This document shows, piece after piece, positions 21,301-31,940 of a stretch of 64,000 bases of DNA. Both the position numbers and the translations under genes were made by a program. Position 1 is the first letter of the stretch; each line of letters starts with the position of its first letter. Source of the DNA: Diphasiastrum complanatum (Eukaryota; Streptophyta; Lycopodiopsida; Lycopodiales; Lycopodiaceae); contig CM055095.1 of assembly GCA_029204225.1 (NCBI GenBank), positions 12,819,318-12,883,317 on the forward strand. Reading direction: 5' to 3'. The notes beneath the pieces were generated by a model, which saw nothing but the letters and a program-made list of their open reading frames with translations, did not search any database and was not told the origin of the DNA.

Positions 21301-22250
21301 GACAGGTAATCGAGATCAAGAACAATAGATTGTCTAGACATTCGTTGTACAACAACATAATTTAAATGACCAAGTCTATAATGCCAAAGTAAACCTTTAT
21401 TTGAATGAATTAAAATATTGAGAGCCTGACTAGAGGCAGAAAAGCAATAACTCAATTTGTACAAGTATCCATGCCTCTTTCCGAGTGATCACATTCAAAT
21501 TCTACTCTGTGTCCTAGATTTGTGATTTTGCTTACAAAGAGCAAATTCGTAGATAAATTTGGTACATAAAGGACTTTAGAGAGGAGTTTAGACTGATCAT
21601 TAGCAAAGCTTAATCTTACAGTGTCTTCACCTTTAATAGCATGTGTGCTATTGTCAGCAAGGTGGACATATTTCTTTGTACTATAAGGTGTATAGGACTC
21701 GAAACAGCCAATGAGACTAGTCATATGCTGAGTGGCTCCGGAATCTAGAAACCAAGAACTGTCGCCAGATGCTCCTTGATGGTTGGTCATGAAGGCATCG
21801 TAATCCACTTCTTAGGTTGTGGAGCTTCTACAGCTGCATTTGCCACTTCATTCGACTGGCCCTTGTTGTTGTTCTTCGCTTGAAGTATTCGACAATCTTG
21901 TATTTTGTGGTTGTTTCATTTGCAGTATCTGCAGAACAGCTTCTTCTTTGTCTGCGGATTTGACTGTTCCTTGTGCTGAGCTGGTTTCTAGTATGGCTTT
22001 GATTACTTCGGGCCTTTCTTTTTCTTCTACTTTGTCGTGCTCTTGTTGGTGTACAAGGCCTGAGAATCAGCTGAGGAACTTGAGGCTTCGTTCCTCCACA
22101 TGTCTTCTTGCAACAACATAGTAATGACTCTCAAAAGAGTCAATTCTGGATGAGTCATGATGATCATCACCCAGCTGTCATAAGAGCTTGGCAAGCTTGT
22201 AAGCAGTTGCATCACTGCGTCTTGATCAATGAAGATCAAGGCATTCATGG
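21301..22250 (-). pseudogene. Copia gag, knuckle and GAG-pre-integrase, reversed segment
   Basis: Right to left: gag MQLLTSLPSSYDSWVMIIMTH and LTLLRVITMLLQED (22224-22050), a linker, a knuckle region near 21920 in broken frames, SSWFLDSGATQHMTSLIGCFES (about 21770-21705), and NLSTNLLFVSKITNLGHRVEF of the pre-integrase domain (to about 21480). It is the inverted partner of the forward gag at 18444-18972. Confidence 0.85.
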
Positions 22251-22268
22251 ATCAAGATTAAGCGGGCG

Positions 22269-23004
22269 TGTTGGATTTATCTCCTCTACTCTCCTAAATT
22301 CTATTTTAATCCGCCTCCATTCATGCTGCACTTTTACTCATGTTGTCGCACAGTCTGCATATTTACATGTAAAATAAGACAAGCGAAAAACGCGACTATC
22401 TGCATAAATACAAGTAAATTTTCATAGGCGAAAAAGATGACATTGTATTTTTGCACGTGATTTGTGACAGGCGAAAAAGATGACACTGCCTACAAATGCC
22501 AAAGGTGCCTTAATGGAAAAACGAAGGTACTCTGTAAATCTAATTTTAAGGCATTTGTCAAAGTGTCACATTTTTCACATCTTCACCAATGTTCATTTCA
22601 ACGAAGGCTGATATCGCGGCCTTCTCACGCTCATCCCATGCAATTGTGCAATCAAATTTGACAACGACAGCAACCACCCACGATCTCCTACATACAACAC
22701 ATCCACTTTGTACTTTCTTCATCTTCACACTTGTAAAATTATGTATATATGTTGGATACCATCTGCGTATCCAGTGTGTGTGTAAAATATAGCAAGTATC
22801 AGAAGCTTATCAGAGATAGACTAAGTAGATGCTTTCGTGTATCGATTCTTTGTATTGTCAGTAATAGGTTTATTGCTTTCACAGATTGGATTAGCTTTGT
22901 AGAGCACGCGGTTTCGTCTGCTATTGTCTTGTGCTCAACAACATTATTGACTTGTATATTTTGCTATACTTAATCTGATAACAGCTTTGTTTGTTTTGTG
23001 TTCA
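22269..23004 (+). repeat. Copia LTR copy B (right LTR)
   Basis: Begins TGTTGGATTTATCTCC and ends near GTTCA 23004, in the same direction as copy A. It contains GATGACA/GATGACACTGCC words also present in a variant form in the copia LTR at 5.5-6.0 kb. Confidence 0.85.
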
Positions 23005-23107
23005 GATTTGTGTCAATATTGCTATGTTTTTCTACATTCTGTCTGAGACTCTTATTGCTTAATCTGGTAGTCTGTTCTTAGCGAATTATTATTAGTCTAG
23101 CTATTCA

Positions 23108-23124
23108 CGACTGATTATCAGTCG
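23108..23124. repeat. Perfect 17-bp hairpin
   Basis: CGACTGAT-T-ATCAGTCG just outside the inferred end of the neighbouring gypsy LTR. Role unknown. Confidence 0.7.
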
Positions 23125-23129
23125 AGCTC

Positions 23130-23617
23130 TGTAAGAACCACCAAGTGAAGATCTACAGGATTCCAATCACATGCAAACCAAAAGGACACCTGTGGAGCAT
23201 GAACCACCCAACCAATATGGACAGGCTAGTCAATACCCTAACCAATCCACCCCCAAGCCACAGTGAAGAACACAAGAGAGGAGAGGAAGAACTGGCTCAA
23301 GAATCACAATTCACAATAGGAGGATGGGCGAGTTTCCACTAGACCTATTCTTCTCAAGAGAGAGAGAATATTCCCTTTAGGATCTCCATGCAACCTAAAT
23401 TGAGCTATTGATCTCCTATTCTTGCATTAAAGTAGTCTTTACCATGCATGTGCTCCTATGTCCAATTATAGGTCTGGGCCCTCATATGATTATTAATTAT
23501 TTAATATGACCACGTCTGGAATGACGTAGCACAACTAATAACCACATACAACTGGAGTGACTGGCTATCCACGTCAGGAATAATTCCGATTCCCTTGTAC
23601 AGGACATGGACATAACA
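23130..23617 (-). repeat. Gypsy (chromovirus) 3' LTR
   Basis: On the minus strand it begins TGTTATGTCC (first base 23617), directly after a polypurine tract, and ends near TTCTTACA (23130), about 488 bp. The right-hand partner LTR is absent because the element is truncated at about 25310. Confidence 0.6.
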
Positions 23618-23633
23618 TTCTTTTCCCCTTAAA
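23618..23633 (-). promoter_or_regulatory. Polypurine tract of the minus-strand gypsy element
   Basis: Minus strand reads TTTAAGGGGAAAAGAA between the integrase stop and the LTR start; this would prime plus-strand DNA synthesis. Confidence 0.75.
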
Positions 23634-23645
23634 CCATTTCTATCT

Positions 23646-25310
23646 CTAGAAATGAAAACTAGGAAAATTCTTCTTTATGATTTCGACCCTTTCCCATGAA
23701 TCATCATCCTCTGTCCGTCCCTTCCACCTGATCAAGCACTCAGAGATAGAACAATTTCTCAATTGTTTAGCTCTGGTTTTGAGTACCTTTTTAGGTTCCA
23801 AAAGAACACCAAGTGATGAGTCCTCCAAATGGGTAAGATCTTCCTCTAACCCAACTACTTCACCTTCATGCAAACTTAGTTTCAACCAGCTTACATGAAA
23901 CACTGGCTGAGCTGTAGTCTTGTTCTGAAGATCTAATTCGTAAGCTAAAGAACCAATTTTTTTTATAATCCGAAATGGTCCACAATATCTCGTAGACAAT
24001 TTATAATGCTTTCCTGTACTCTTAGAATCCTTAGGTATTCTAAGATATACCCAGTCATCAACTTTAAAATCTCTGGGAGACCTCTTAAGATCGGCATAGT
24101 GCTTAGCTCTATCCTGAGCACTCCGGATACAATCATAGGCCACTTGCAACATTTCACGCATATCATGCAAGAAATCTGCAACTTTCGGGATCTTAACAGA
24201 CTTTGTCTCCACATTTACCGGAGATCTAGATTGAAAATCGTACATCAACATAAACGGAGTATAACCAATAGCAGAATGTTTCCTACTGTTATAAGCAAAC
24301 TCAATCAAAGAAATGTAATCTTTCCACTGAGATTGCCTGTGAGACACATAAGTTCTCAACATGTCCTCCATAGTTTGATTGGTTCTCTTAGTGTAGCCAT
24401 CTGATTCAGGATGATCAGAAGAACTAAAACTAAACGAGGTTTCAAGCTTATGGAATACAACTGACCAAAAGTGACCTGTAAATTTAGGATCTCTATCACT
24501 AACAATATCACTTGGCAGTCCATAAAGCCTAAATAATCCTCCCACAAAGATCTGGGCTAAATCTGAAGCCTTAGCAGTTGACTTGACTGGTATAAAAGTA
24601 GCTAACTTTGTCAACCTGTCCACCACAACCCAAATAGAATCATTTAAGCGTTGGGTCCTTGGAAGTCCAACCACAAAATCCATAGATATACTTTCCCATT
24701 GTTTCTGAGGGATATCTAGGGGATGTAGCAACCCTCCAGTCTTTAAGCGTTTAGCTTTGGCTAACTGGCAAGGTCTACTCTTAACCACATACGACTCAAC
24801 AAATGGCTTGAGTTTCGGCCAATGAAACTCTCTTCTGACCAAGTCCAAAGTCCTGTGTATACTCGGATGACCTGCATAGGGAACGTCATGACACTCATAA
24901 AGAATCTTCTTCTTTAACTCATCATCTGCCGGTACACAAATTTTTCCATTCCAAAATAGTAACCCACCTCGGATGGAGAACTGTTCCGCTATCTTCTTAT
25001 CTTTCCTAGGAACCTGAGACCCCTATGAGTGAATCTCTATTCCATTCTCATTTTTTCCTGTCTCCACCATCTTCCAGATGGGACCAAAATGAGAATCTGA
25101 TTCACATTTTCCTCTCAGTGAAAGATATAGATCAGTGGAAATCTGGGTGAAAGAAAGTTCATTTAATTCACCAATCTGACTAAGTGCATCCACAACTTGG
25201 TTAGAGCTGCTCTTGATATATTGGATTTCATGATCAAATTCCTGCATAAGCTCAGCCTATCGAGCTTTACAACCCCTTAGATCATTCTGATTACAAAAGT
25301 AATCCAGAGG
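23646..25310 (-). pseudogene. Chromovirus RNase H end, integrase and chromodomain (5'-truncated)
   Basis: Ty3/gypsy chromovirus 3' half. Right to left: RNase H end (MQEFDHEIQYIKSSSNQVVDALSQ, about 25247-25180), one TAG near 25022, then a long open stretch. It includes the integrase zinc finger (HDVPYAGHPSIHRT ... SRPCQLAK, with one of the two Cys lost), the core with SISMDFVVGLPRT (Asp), IVSDRDPKFTGHFW (Asp), and DHPESDGYTKRTNQTME where the catalytic Glu reads Lys. Next come the GPFRIIKKIG-type C-terminal fold and a chromodomain (SISECLIRWKGRTEDDDSWERVE). The reading frame is nearly intact, so this copy is younger than its neighbours but could not encode an active integrase. Homology stops at about 25310. 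Confidence 0.9.
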
Positions 25311-25635
25311 TTGGTCAAAATTGGTTAAAAACCAAGGTTTTTTGATATTTTTTGGACTAAATTTGGGGTAAATCTCAAAATTATCAGCCAAGACTTGTTG
25401 GTATGAATGTTTTCAGAGATGTAATGAGGTTTTCCTAGAGCTTTCATGAAGTTTGGTAGGGATTAGACACCATTAGGGGGGTCAAAACACCAAAAATTAG
25501 TGTATTTTTGATGATTTTCAAGCATAAATACCTCTCAATTGGGGGTCTGAACCTGTTGGATCTTGTTACAAGCTCAAAGATATTTGGATTGCCTCTGATT
25601 TGAGCCATCATGCATCCAATTTGGATAGATGCGAA
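25311..25635. repeat. LTR/leader fragment shared with 34007-34323, copy 1
   Basis: Begins GGTCAAAATTGG and ends near CATCCAATTTGGATAGAT. It aligns in the same direction with 34007-34323. It abuts the truncated chromovirus on the left and the gypsy gag leader on the right. Confidence 0.85.
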
Positions 25636-25768
25636 TTCTATTACAGTCAGAAATACCAATTTTTTGCCCAACACACTCCATTCTACAAGCAGACTGCCTT
25701 TTTGTCTTTTGCCAAGAGCAATACTAACTTGATCATCTGTGCTCTTACTCTCATCTACACTCTACATC

Positions 25769-26395
25769 ATGTCTCGTGATTGTGCTGAATCTTCCAACCC
25801 TACGACTCCACGACTAGAACGCAGAATTCCACAAATCGATGTGCCAAAGTATGATGGAGAATCTAACCCAGTCCGATTTCTCCAAGACTTTGATAATGCA
25901 TGCCGTTTTTATGGATATACCTCAGAAACTGAAAAGCTTCACCTATTCCCCATGGTACTCTATGGAACAGCCAAGGAGTGGTATCTGAATCTCAAAGCTC
26001 CTGATCTTGCTTCTTGGACCACCCTTAAGGACGCTCTCATCAAGCGTTTCAAACCATCCAAACTAACTCAGAGCCCATTCATCCAAATTACCCATATCAA
26101 GATGTGTCATGAAGAGTATGTTCGAAACTACATTGAGCATTTTAAACGTCTCAAAGTAGAATGTGTTGATGAAAATATCAGCGAACGTATGGCCATGAAA
26201 CAGTTCTTGGTTGGATTGCCTAAAAACATCCGTTTTCAACTCAAACCAGTTGACCTTTATGATCAACTTAAAGATGTGATGACTGATACTATCCGTGAGA
26301 AAGATGAAGGTTCCGACGATGACTTTGACCATCGTGAAAAAAAATCTAAGAATCCCAACCATCCTAATCACCCGAAGTCTGACAATGTTGCCTAA
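25769..26395 (+). pseudogene. Gypsy gag (capsid), element 1
   Basis: Retrotransposon gag capsid domain: VPKYDGESNPVRFLQDFDNAC, MVLYGTAKEWYLNL, WTTLKDALIKRF, YVRNYIEHFKRL and MAMKQFLVGLP are the conserved landmarks. ATG at 25769 (MSRDCAES) chosen; an upstream GTG is in frame. The frame is open for 208 codons to a TAA at 26393. The same frame continues beyond it through another TAA (about 26420) to the first knuckle, so both stops (each one change from CAA) interrupt an originally longer gag. Confidence 0.9.
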
Positions 26396-27060
26396 TCTTC
26401 TGAACTTCTGCATCAAATGTAAACCTGGCAAAAAGCTCAACAATCTCATACGGATAAGCTCATTGCCGATTTCCAAATCGCCATGAAACAGATTGCTGAG
26501 AAATCTTTTCCAGCAAGAAAAAATGTCTGGTGCCCAATCTGCTCACAGCATCATACTGCTAATGAATGTCCTCAATTGCGAAATCATTTTCCAGCAGCAA
26601 CTAGACCCATCATTTATCGAGTGTACCGCCCCTATCCTCCACAACAGCCAATGCCATGACCAAGGGTATATCAACCATGACCAACTGCACCAACTCAGTA
26701 CCAACCCCCACGTCAGTAGTTTGTCGTTAACCAACCCGCTCCACAACAAGTTGTACATTATCTTGATCCAAATACCATTGATCCAACAACCTACTATGTG
26801 GAGGACAATACTCAACTGCAATACTCTACTGAAACGATTGTTTATTATACATATGATTCTAATGCTCAAGCAGTGGATCCCAATGCACAAGCTTGCTATC
26901 CAAACCAAGCTGTCTTTTCGTGCATCAACTCCCAGCAATACAAGGATGTTTTATCTGTGCAGGTAAGCATCCTAGTATTTTTGCCCAGATAAACTCCGCT
27001 TTCCTCCAGCTTGTGAAAATTGTGGTATTGGACATCACGTGAAGGACTGCCCATCCTGAT
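26396..27060 (+). pseudogene. Gag C-terminal part with three CX2CX3HX4C zinc knuckles
   Basis: Knuckle 1 CPICSQHHTANEC (about 26531-26569); knuckle 2 CFICAGKHPSIF then Cys after a one-base frame change (about 26946-26985); knuckle 3 CENCGIGHHVKDC (about 27021-27059). All three have three rather than four residues between the second Cys and His. Between 1 and 2 is a Pro/Gln/Tyr-rich linker with stops. They would bind RNA in the nucleocapsid. Confidence 0.7.
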
Positions 27061-27479
27061 CCAAACCTGCTGCTCCTGTCTGTTTAGTACAAGTAGAAAG
27101 TTTACCAGTTGAAACTCATCTTGCCTGGGTCTTGACTCGGGCACAAACCCAATGCCAAGCCCCTACACTTGCACCCAGCAAAACTCATCAGCATGTTGTT
27201 TCTCCAAGTGAAGATTCGACCCCGATACTTTATCCTCACCCATCCGAAGAAATTCAGCTACATCATCAGTATCGCCAGCACATCCGCAATGCCGACCAAC
27301 AATCTTCCACCTCTCATAAAATACGTCACAAGCCTTTTGAAAGAAAAACCCTTGAAGGTACCAAAGTCTAGAGAGATTTATTGCAAGCCAATGTCACTCT
27401 TCCTTTCCATGTTCTCTAGAAGCATGCTAGCAAATAACAATACCAAATCCAATCTAATGACACCACCAGCCCTGATGAG
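27061..27479 (+). pseudogene. Gag-protease linker, degenerate
   Basis: Low-complexity Thr/Pro/Gln/His-rich protein-like sequence in alternating frames (e.g. ETHLAWVLTRAQTQCQAP). No domain. Confidence 0.4.
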
Positions 27480-27980
27480 TTGTCTAAAATGCCCTTACAC
27501 CTAATCAATCTAGTCAGCGAACAAGGCAACATCAAAATCCCAACTACCCGTCACCAATCACGTGAAGTTTTAGTTGTTCTCGATGGTGGCTCCGGTGTCA
27601 ATATCATTTCCACATCTCTCATGTTAGAATGGAATCTGAGAGACAAGCTTGCCAAACCCACTTGTCAGCTTAGGATGGCTTATCAAAGTGTGGTTCGACC
27701 TACCGGTTTCCTTCCACAAGTGCTGATCAAACTAGGAGGTCTAAAGTTTTATGTAGATCTAGTAGTACTTGATATTCCCAATAATGTCTATTCCTATAAA
27801 TTACTACTTGGTCGTCTGTGGCTCACCAATTTAAGAGTTGTTCATGACTGGAGCAAAGGCCAAGTCACTTTTGGAAATCGTGACAGTTCTGTCACCATTG
27901 ATTCAACGGGCAAACTCAAACTTGCACGCATTCATGATGAAGGGTCCTCGACCACCAACTCAATGTCTGAACCATACTAG
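27480..27980 (+). pseudogene. Gypsy aspartic protease (retropepsin), element 1
   Basis: Open for 166 codons. The active-site loop reads VVLDGGSGVNIIS, where DTG or DSG is usual, so the Thr/Ser position is Gly. A second hydrophobic motif YKLLLGRLWL corresponds to the conserved ILGRPWL of plant gypsy proteases. It would cleave the gag-pol polyprotein. The DGG variant may be inactive. Confidence 0.85.
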
Positions 27981-28827
27981 TCCAGCTTCCGAAAAAGGTC
28001 ATTATGTTAAATCTACTGATATCATAAATTGAAGTCACAGTTTAGCTACCATTGATTGTGTGAATGCCAATTACTATGTTCAGCATCAGGATGATTGTAC
28101 CTCTCCACTCTCGATCAATCACGATCAATTACCTGATCTTGATACACCTATCATCAACATCAATTTTATTGATATCCTTCCATACAATGATGAGTTACTA
28201 AATGTTACATGACTACCTAATAATGAATCAGAAGCTTTATTCGTAGACGGCGAGAATGTATTATGAATTCAGAATTGCCCAAAAGATTTGGACATTTCTG
28301 ATATTCAGATCCTCAATTACATGGAGGCACTTCCACTTAGGGCCTATCCGCAACATGCTTCCAAGGTGGAACTGGTTGCCAAGGTTATAGTTGAAAAGCC
28401 TGATACAAAATTCTACCGTGTCAAATGCCCAAACTATCCATGGGATCTCTGCGAGGAGGAGACCATCTTTCAAATTGATGACGAGATCCTCCATGATGTA
28501 CCACTCGTTCCTCATCCACGCACCTCCCCACAACCGAAGCCTCAATCACGTGACCATGCTATGAAAGAAAAGACAAAAAAATCACTTCAAATTCAGCCGT
28601 CTGCTGACTTCACAACTGTTAGGAAAGTTTTTGTGAGTGCTTATGTCCCTATGCCAACCCCCGAACGTTCCCAATTACCATCCCGGCAGGTGAAAGGCAA
28701 GGCCCCCCTCGAATCTCTAGCCCATGATGTCCCTGCATACTTTAAGGATTATACAATCGAGGATGTCACAATCCAATTACCCCAAGCTTAACGTGAGCCA
28801 AATGGTAATTCGCCCTACGAAGGCCCT
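27981..28827 (+). pseudogene. Protease-RT linker region, element 1
   Basis: Contains an open stretch 28288-28791 (PYPW-DLCEEETIFQIDDEI, then a basic and Pro-rich tail). No domain recognised. Such spacers are usual between protease and RT in this type of element. Confidence 0.55.
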
Positions 28828-29700
28828 GTGCAAATTATCACCCTTTCTCTGAGTGAGCCAAATGAAACCAACGAATATATTGTCCACATCGGGGTTCATC
28901 TCAATCGCGAACAACACAGACGGCTTGAAAAGCGACTAAGCAAATATAGACATGTCTTTGCTTGGTCCTATAAAGACATGAAAGGCGTCTCACCCCAAGT
29001 AGCTATGCATCGTATTCCCCTAAAATCGGGTGCGAGGCCAACTGCTAGTCGTCCCTACAGATGCAATCTGATCTACAAGGCCAAAATCAAAGAAGAACTC
29101 CAACACTTCTGGATTCATCTATGAAATTGAACATACTGAGTGGGTCTCCCCAACCGTCATCGTTCCTAAGAAAAATGAAAAACTCCTAATCTGTGTTGAC
29201 TTTAAGAAACTTAACGCCGTCACAGAACATGATCATTTTCCATTACCTTTCAAAGAATCCATCTTAGAAAATCTAGTAGGAGATGAGGCTTACTCCTTCT
29301 TAGATGGCTTGAGCGGATACAATATGATCCAAATTGCTAAAAAAGATCAACATAAAATCGCTTTTTCCACAGAATGGGGAACCTTCTGCTGGAAAGCCAT
29401 GCCTTTCGGTCTTTGCAATGCCCCTAGCACCTTCCAACGTGTTATGCAAGCTGCCTTTTCTCAGCAGATGGGCGACACCCTAGAGGCTTACTTGGATGAT
29501 TTAGGTGCACATTCAAAAGAAACACGCCATCTGTCTGTGCTCGAAAAACTTTTTATCCAATGTCAACAATTTGGCATCTCCCTTAATCCTAAAAAATGCT
29601 AGATCTGGGTAACACATGGTATTGTGTTAGGACATATTATTTCCAGAAATGGCATTGCCCTTGATCTGAAAAGATCCTTATCATTCAAAATCTACTGGAA
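28828..29700 (+). pseudogene. Gypsy reverse transcriptase, element 1
   Basis: RT domain in three frame-shifted pieces. HVFAWSYKDMKGVSPQVAMHRI and RPYRCNLIYKAKIKEEL (to 29122); then WVSPTVIVPKKNEKLLICVDFKKLNAVTEHDHFPLP (29139-29245); then AYSFLDGLSGYNMIQI, KIAFSTEWGTFCWKAMPFGLCNAPSTFQRVM and the catalytic box AYLDDLGAHSK. The YxDD box is preserved (YLDD). A frameshift at about 29122 and a TAG at 29600 make it non-functional. Confidence 0.92.
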
Positions 29701-29706
29701 CCACGT

Positions 29707-30260
29707 ATGATACGCGAAGTTTACTCTTTCCTTGGCCACGGCAACTACTATCGGTGCTTTATTTTTTATTTCGCTAATAAAGCACGCTTAATCTACAAAG
29801 TACTTGTAGTTCCCAAATGGACGGGTGAACAACGCGTTGCATTTAATCAACTCAAAGAAGCCCTTGCCAATGTACCTATCCTTCGGGCTCCTGATCATTC
29901 TAAAGAATTCCATGTGCATACCGATGCACCCAAGTATGCCATTGGAGCAGTGCTCACCCAACCGGGAGAATTCAAAAAAGATTACCCAATCCGTTTTCTC
30001 AGTAGACAATTGATACCTGTTGAAGTCAATTATACCACTACCGAACATGAAGCTTTGGCAATGGTATATGCGATTCAAAAGTTTCGCCATTTTCTTCTGG
30101 GAAAAGTTTTTCCATTCTTTACTGATCATCAAGCACTGTTATAACTCATCAACAAGACTTGCACCACAGGCCGTATTACTAGATGGATCCTATTACTGCG
30201 AGAATTTGAGTTTAGGATCATAGTTTGGAAGGGAATTCAACATTTTCTAGCAAATCATTT
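29707..30260 (+). pseudogene. Gypsy RNase H, element 1
   Basis: VYSFLGHGNYYRCFIFYFA joins RT to RNase H (HVHTDAPKYAIGAVLTQ, PIRFLSRQL, NYTTTEHEALAMVYAIQKFRHFLLG, FFTDHQALL). A TAA follows, after which TGRITRWILLLREFEFRI and HFLANHLSRIPN continue in the same frame. It would degrade the RNA strand during reverse transcription. Confidence 0.9.
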
Positions 30261-31347
30261 GTCCCGAATTCCTAACCTTCCCACCTCTGATAAAGGCATC
30301 AATGACGATTTACCAAATGCCATCCTATTCCAAGTTGACTCTACACCCGTATGGGCTAAGGAAATCACAGAGTATTTAACTTTAGGGCAGATGGATCCTT
30401 CCTTATCTAAACCTAAACAACGTTTGTTGGTCCTCAAAACCAAACCTTCTACGTTAAATGCCGGCCAACTGTACAAACAAGGGTTAGATGGAATCATCCG
30501 ATGATGTCTTACCCCTCTGTAATTTCCCTTACTCATGAAAGGTATTGGTGCAGGCCATTTCTCTTCTAAAATGATTGCTAAGAAAATCCTCTTGGCTGGT
30601 CTTTGGTGGCCAACAGTCTTCAAGGATACACACAATTACACTAAGTCCTGTGATGTCTGCCAACGCACAAAACGCTTTCAAAAGACCGACTGCATGCCTT
30701 TACACCCTATAACCACTGATCAAGCTTTCCAAAAATGGGGGATTGATTATGTCGGACCCATTAGTCCCGCTGCTCGGCACACACAATCTCGTTACATCAT
30801 AGTAGCTACGGACTATTTACCAAATGGGCTGAAGCAAGAGCTGTTTGCAATGTTGACGCTTGTTCTACCGCAAAATTTCTCTATGAACAGGTTATCGTTC
30901 GGCGACAAGCTTAACCCCTTTCCAGCTAGCATATGGCCAAGAAGCTGTTATGCTTGTAGAATTCCATATCCCCTCCCTTCGAGTGGCCTAACTCTTGAGC
31001 TAGACAATCAACAGACTCACATATTATTCCATCTGGAACAACTATGCGAAACATGACAGATCAGCATCCATGCTCAACAAGTCCACAAACGTCAACAAAA
31101 AGCATGGCATGATCGATCATTGAAACTCAGAGACTTCCATGTTGGAGATAAGGTCCTGCTATACCAAGCCAAAGCCTTTAAAGGCAAACTGAAATTTTCT
31201 GGCCAAGGTCTTTATGTCATTAAAAAAATCTTTGCCTCTGGTTATGTACAACTCCAAACCCTTCAAGGCATTATCCTCGACACTGTAGTCAATGGGAGCA
31301 GACTGAGAAAGTACAATGAGCCATGTTGTTATCTTGATATGTATTAG
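30261..31347 (+). pseudogene. Gypsy integrase with internal deletion, element 1
   Basis: Zinc-finger part with HFSSKMIAKKILLAGLWWPTVFKD and SCDVCQRTK (30535-30670), core start FQKWGIDYVGPISP and IIVATDYL, then a frame change. The sequence next jumps from a YEQVIV-type segment (about 30895) to PFQLAYGQ-like sequence (about 30920), so the stretch holding the second Asp and the Glu of the DDE triad is deleted. The C-terminal part DFHVGDKVLLYQAKAFKGKLKFSGQG (31120-31347) remains. No chromodomain. Confidence 0.88.
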
Positions 31348-31940
31348 TTGTTTTCTTTCCTACTGTTCTTCTTTATTTTTCTTTATTGCCTACCTGCCTT
31401 TCGCCAATTTTTGTAGTGTTTTCTTGTTCACACCATCAAGATACTATCAGATCAGACATACAATCAGTCTTTCTCTAAGAAAATCACAAAAGTCATTCTT
31501 TTTATAAGATTTGTCTCACACAATCTTAGATAGAATTCGTCTGACCCCTTTTTTATAATACACGATTCATTTTTAGCCTCTGCAAATTCTGTCTTAGAGA
31601 CAAACATTTCAGAAATAGAAAAAGTTAGTTTTTTGCATTAGATGCCCACTGTCAGAATTTGCAGACAATCTGATGAAGCTTAGAATAATCCCACGATTTC
31701 TCTGTCATCTCCGCAAATTCTGATCAGACACGTTTTTGTACCGTCAGACATTCTTCCTATTTTGGGACACAAAAATTCACTTACAAAAATTCGTCTACTC
31801 TCAGAACACAACTTCAAAATTCGTGACCATCATTACAAAATCGTGGACAATGAGGACGATTTCTGGGTAGATTTGCGAATTCCTGACAGAAAAAAGTCTA
31901 CCATTCTCTCTATGAATTCATTCTAGAGTTCTGCTCTCAA
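31348..31940. other. Non-coding spacer between integrase and the extra ORF
   Basis: T-rich plus-strand sequence with repeated words such as TCTGACAGA/ATTCGTCTGA and CAAAATTCGTG. No coding potential recognised. Confidence 0.4.

Larger units (their letters stand above)
17337..23004 (+). mobile_element. Rearranged Ty1/copia: direct LTRs around gag(+) and RNaseH-RT-IN-gag(-)
   Basis: Two LTRs in the same orientation enclose gag in the forward sense (18013-18972) joined at about 18978 to an inverted segment that reads leftwards from gag (22224) through protease/pre-integrase, integrase, RT and into RNase H (ending near 18985). The forward gag (18444-18972) and the reversed gag (22224-21708) are inverted repeats of about 530 bp separated by about 2.7 kb. 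The normal RNase H end and polypurine tract beside the right LTR are missing, with 44 bases of other sequence there. This may be two copies or an aberrant reverse-transcription product. Confidence 0.75.

Noticed and set aside
23677..24404. Plus-strand ORFs opposite the chromovirus integrase
   Set aside because: Antisense shadows of a clear integrase-chromodomain frame on the minus strand.
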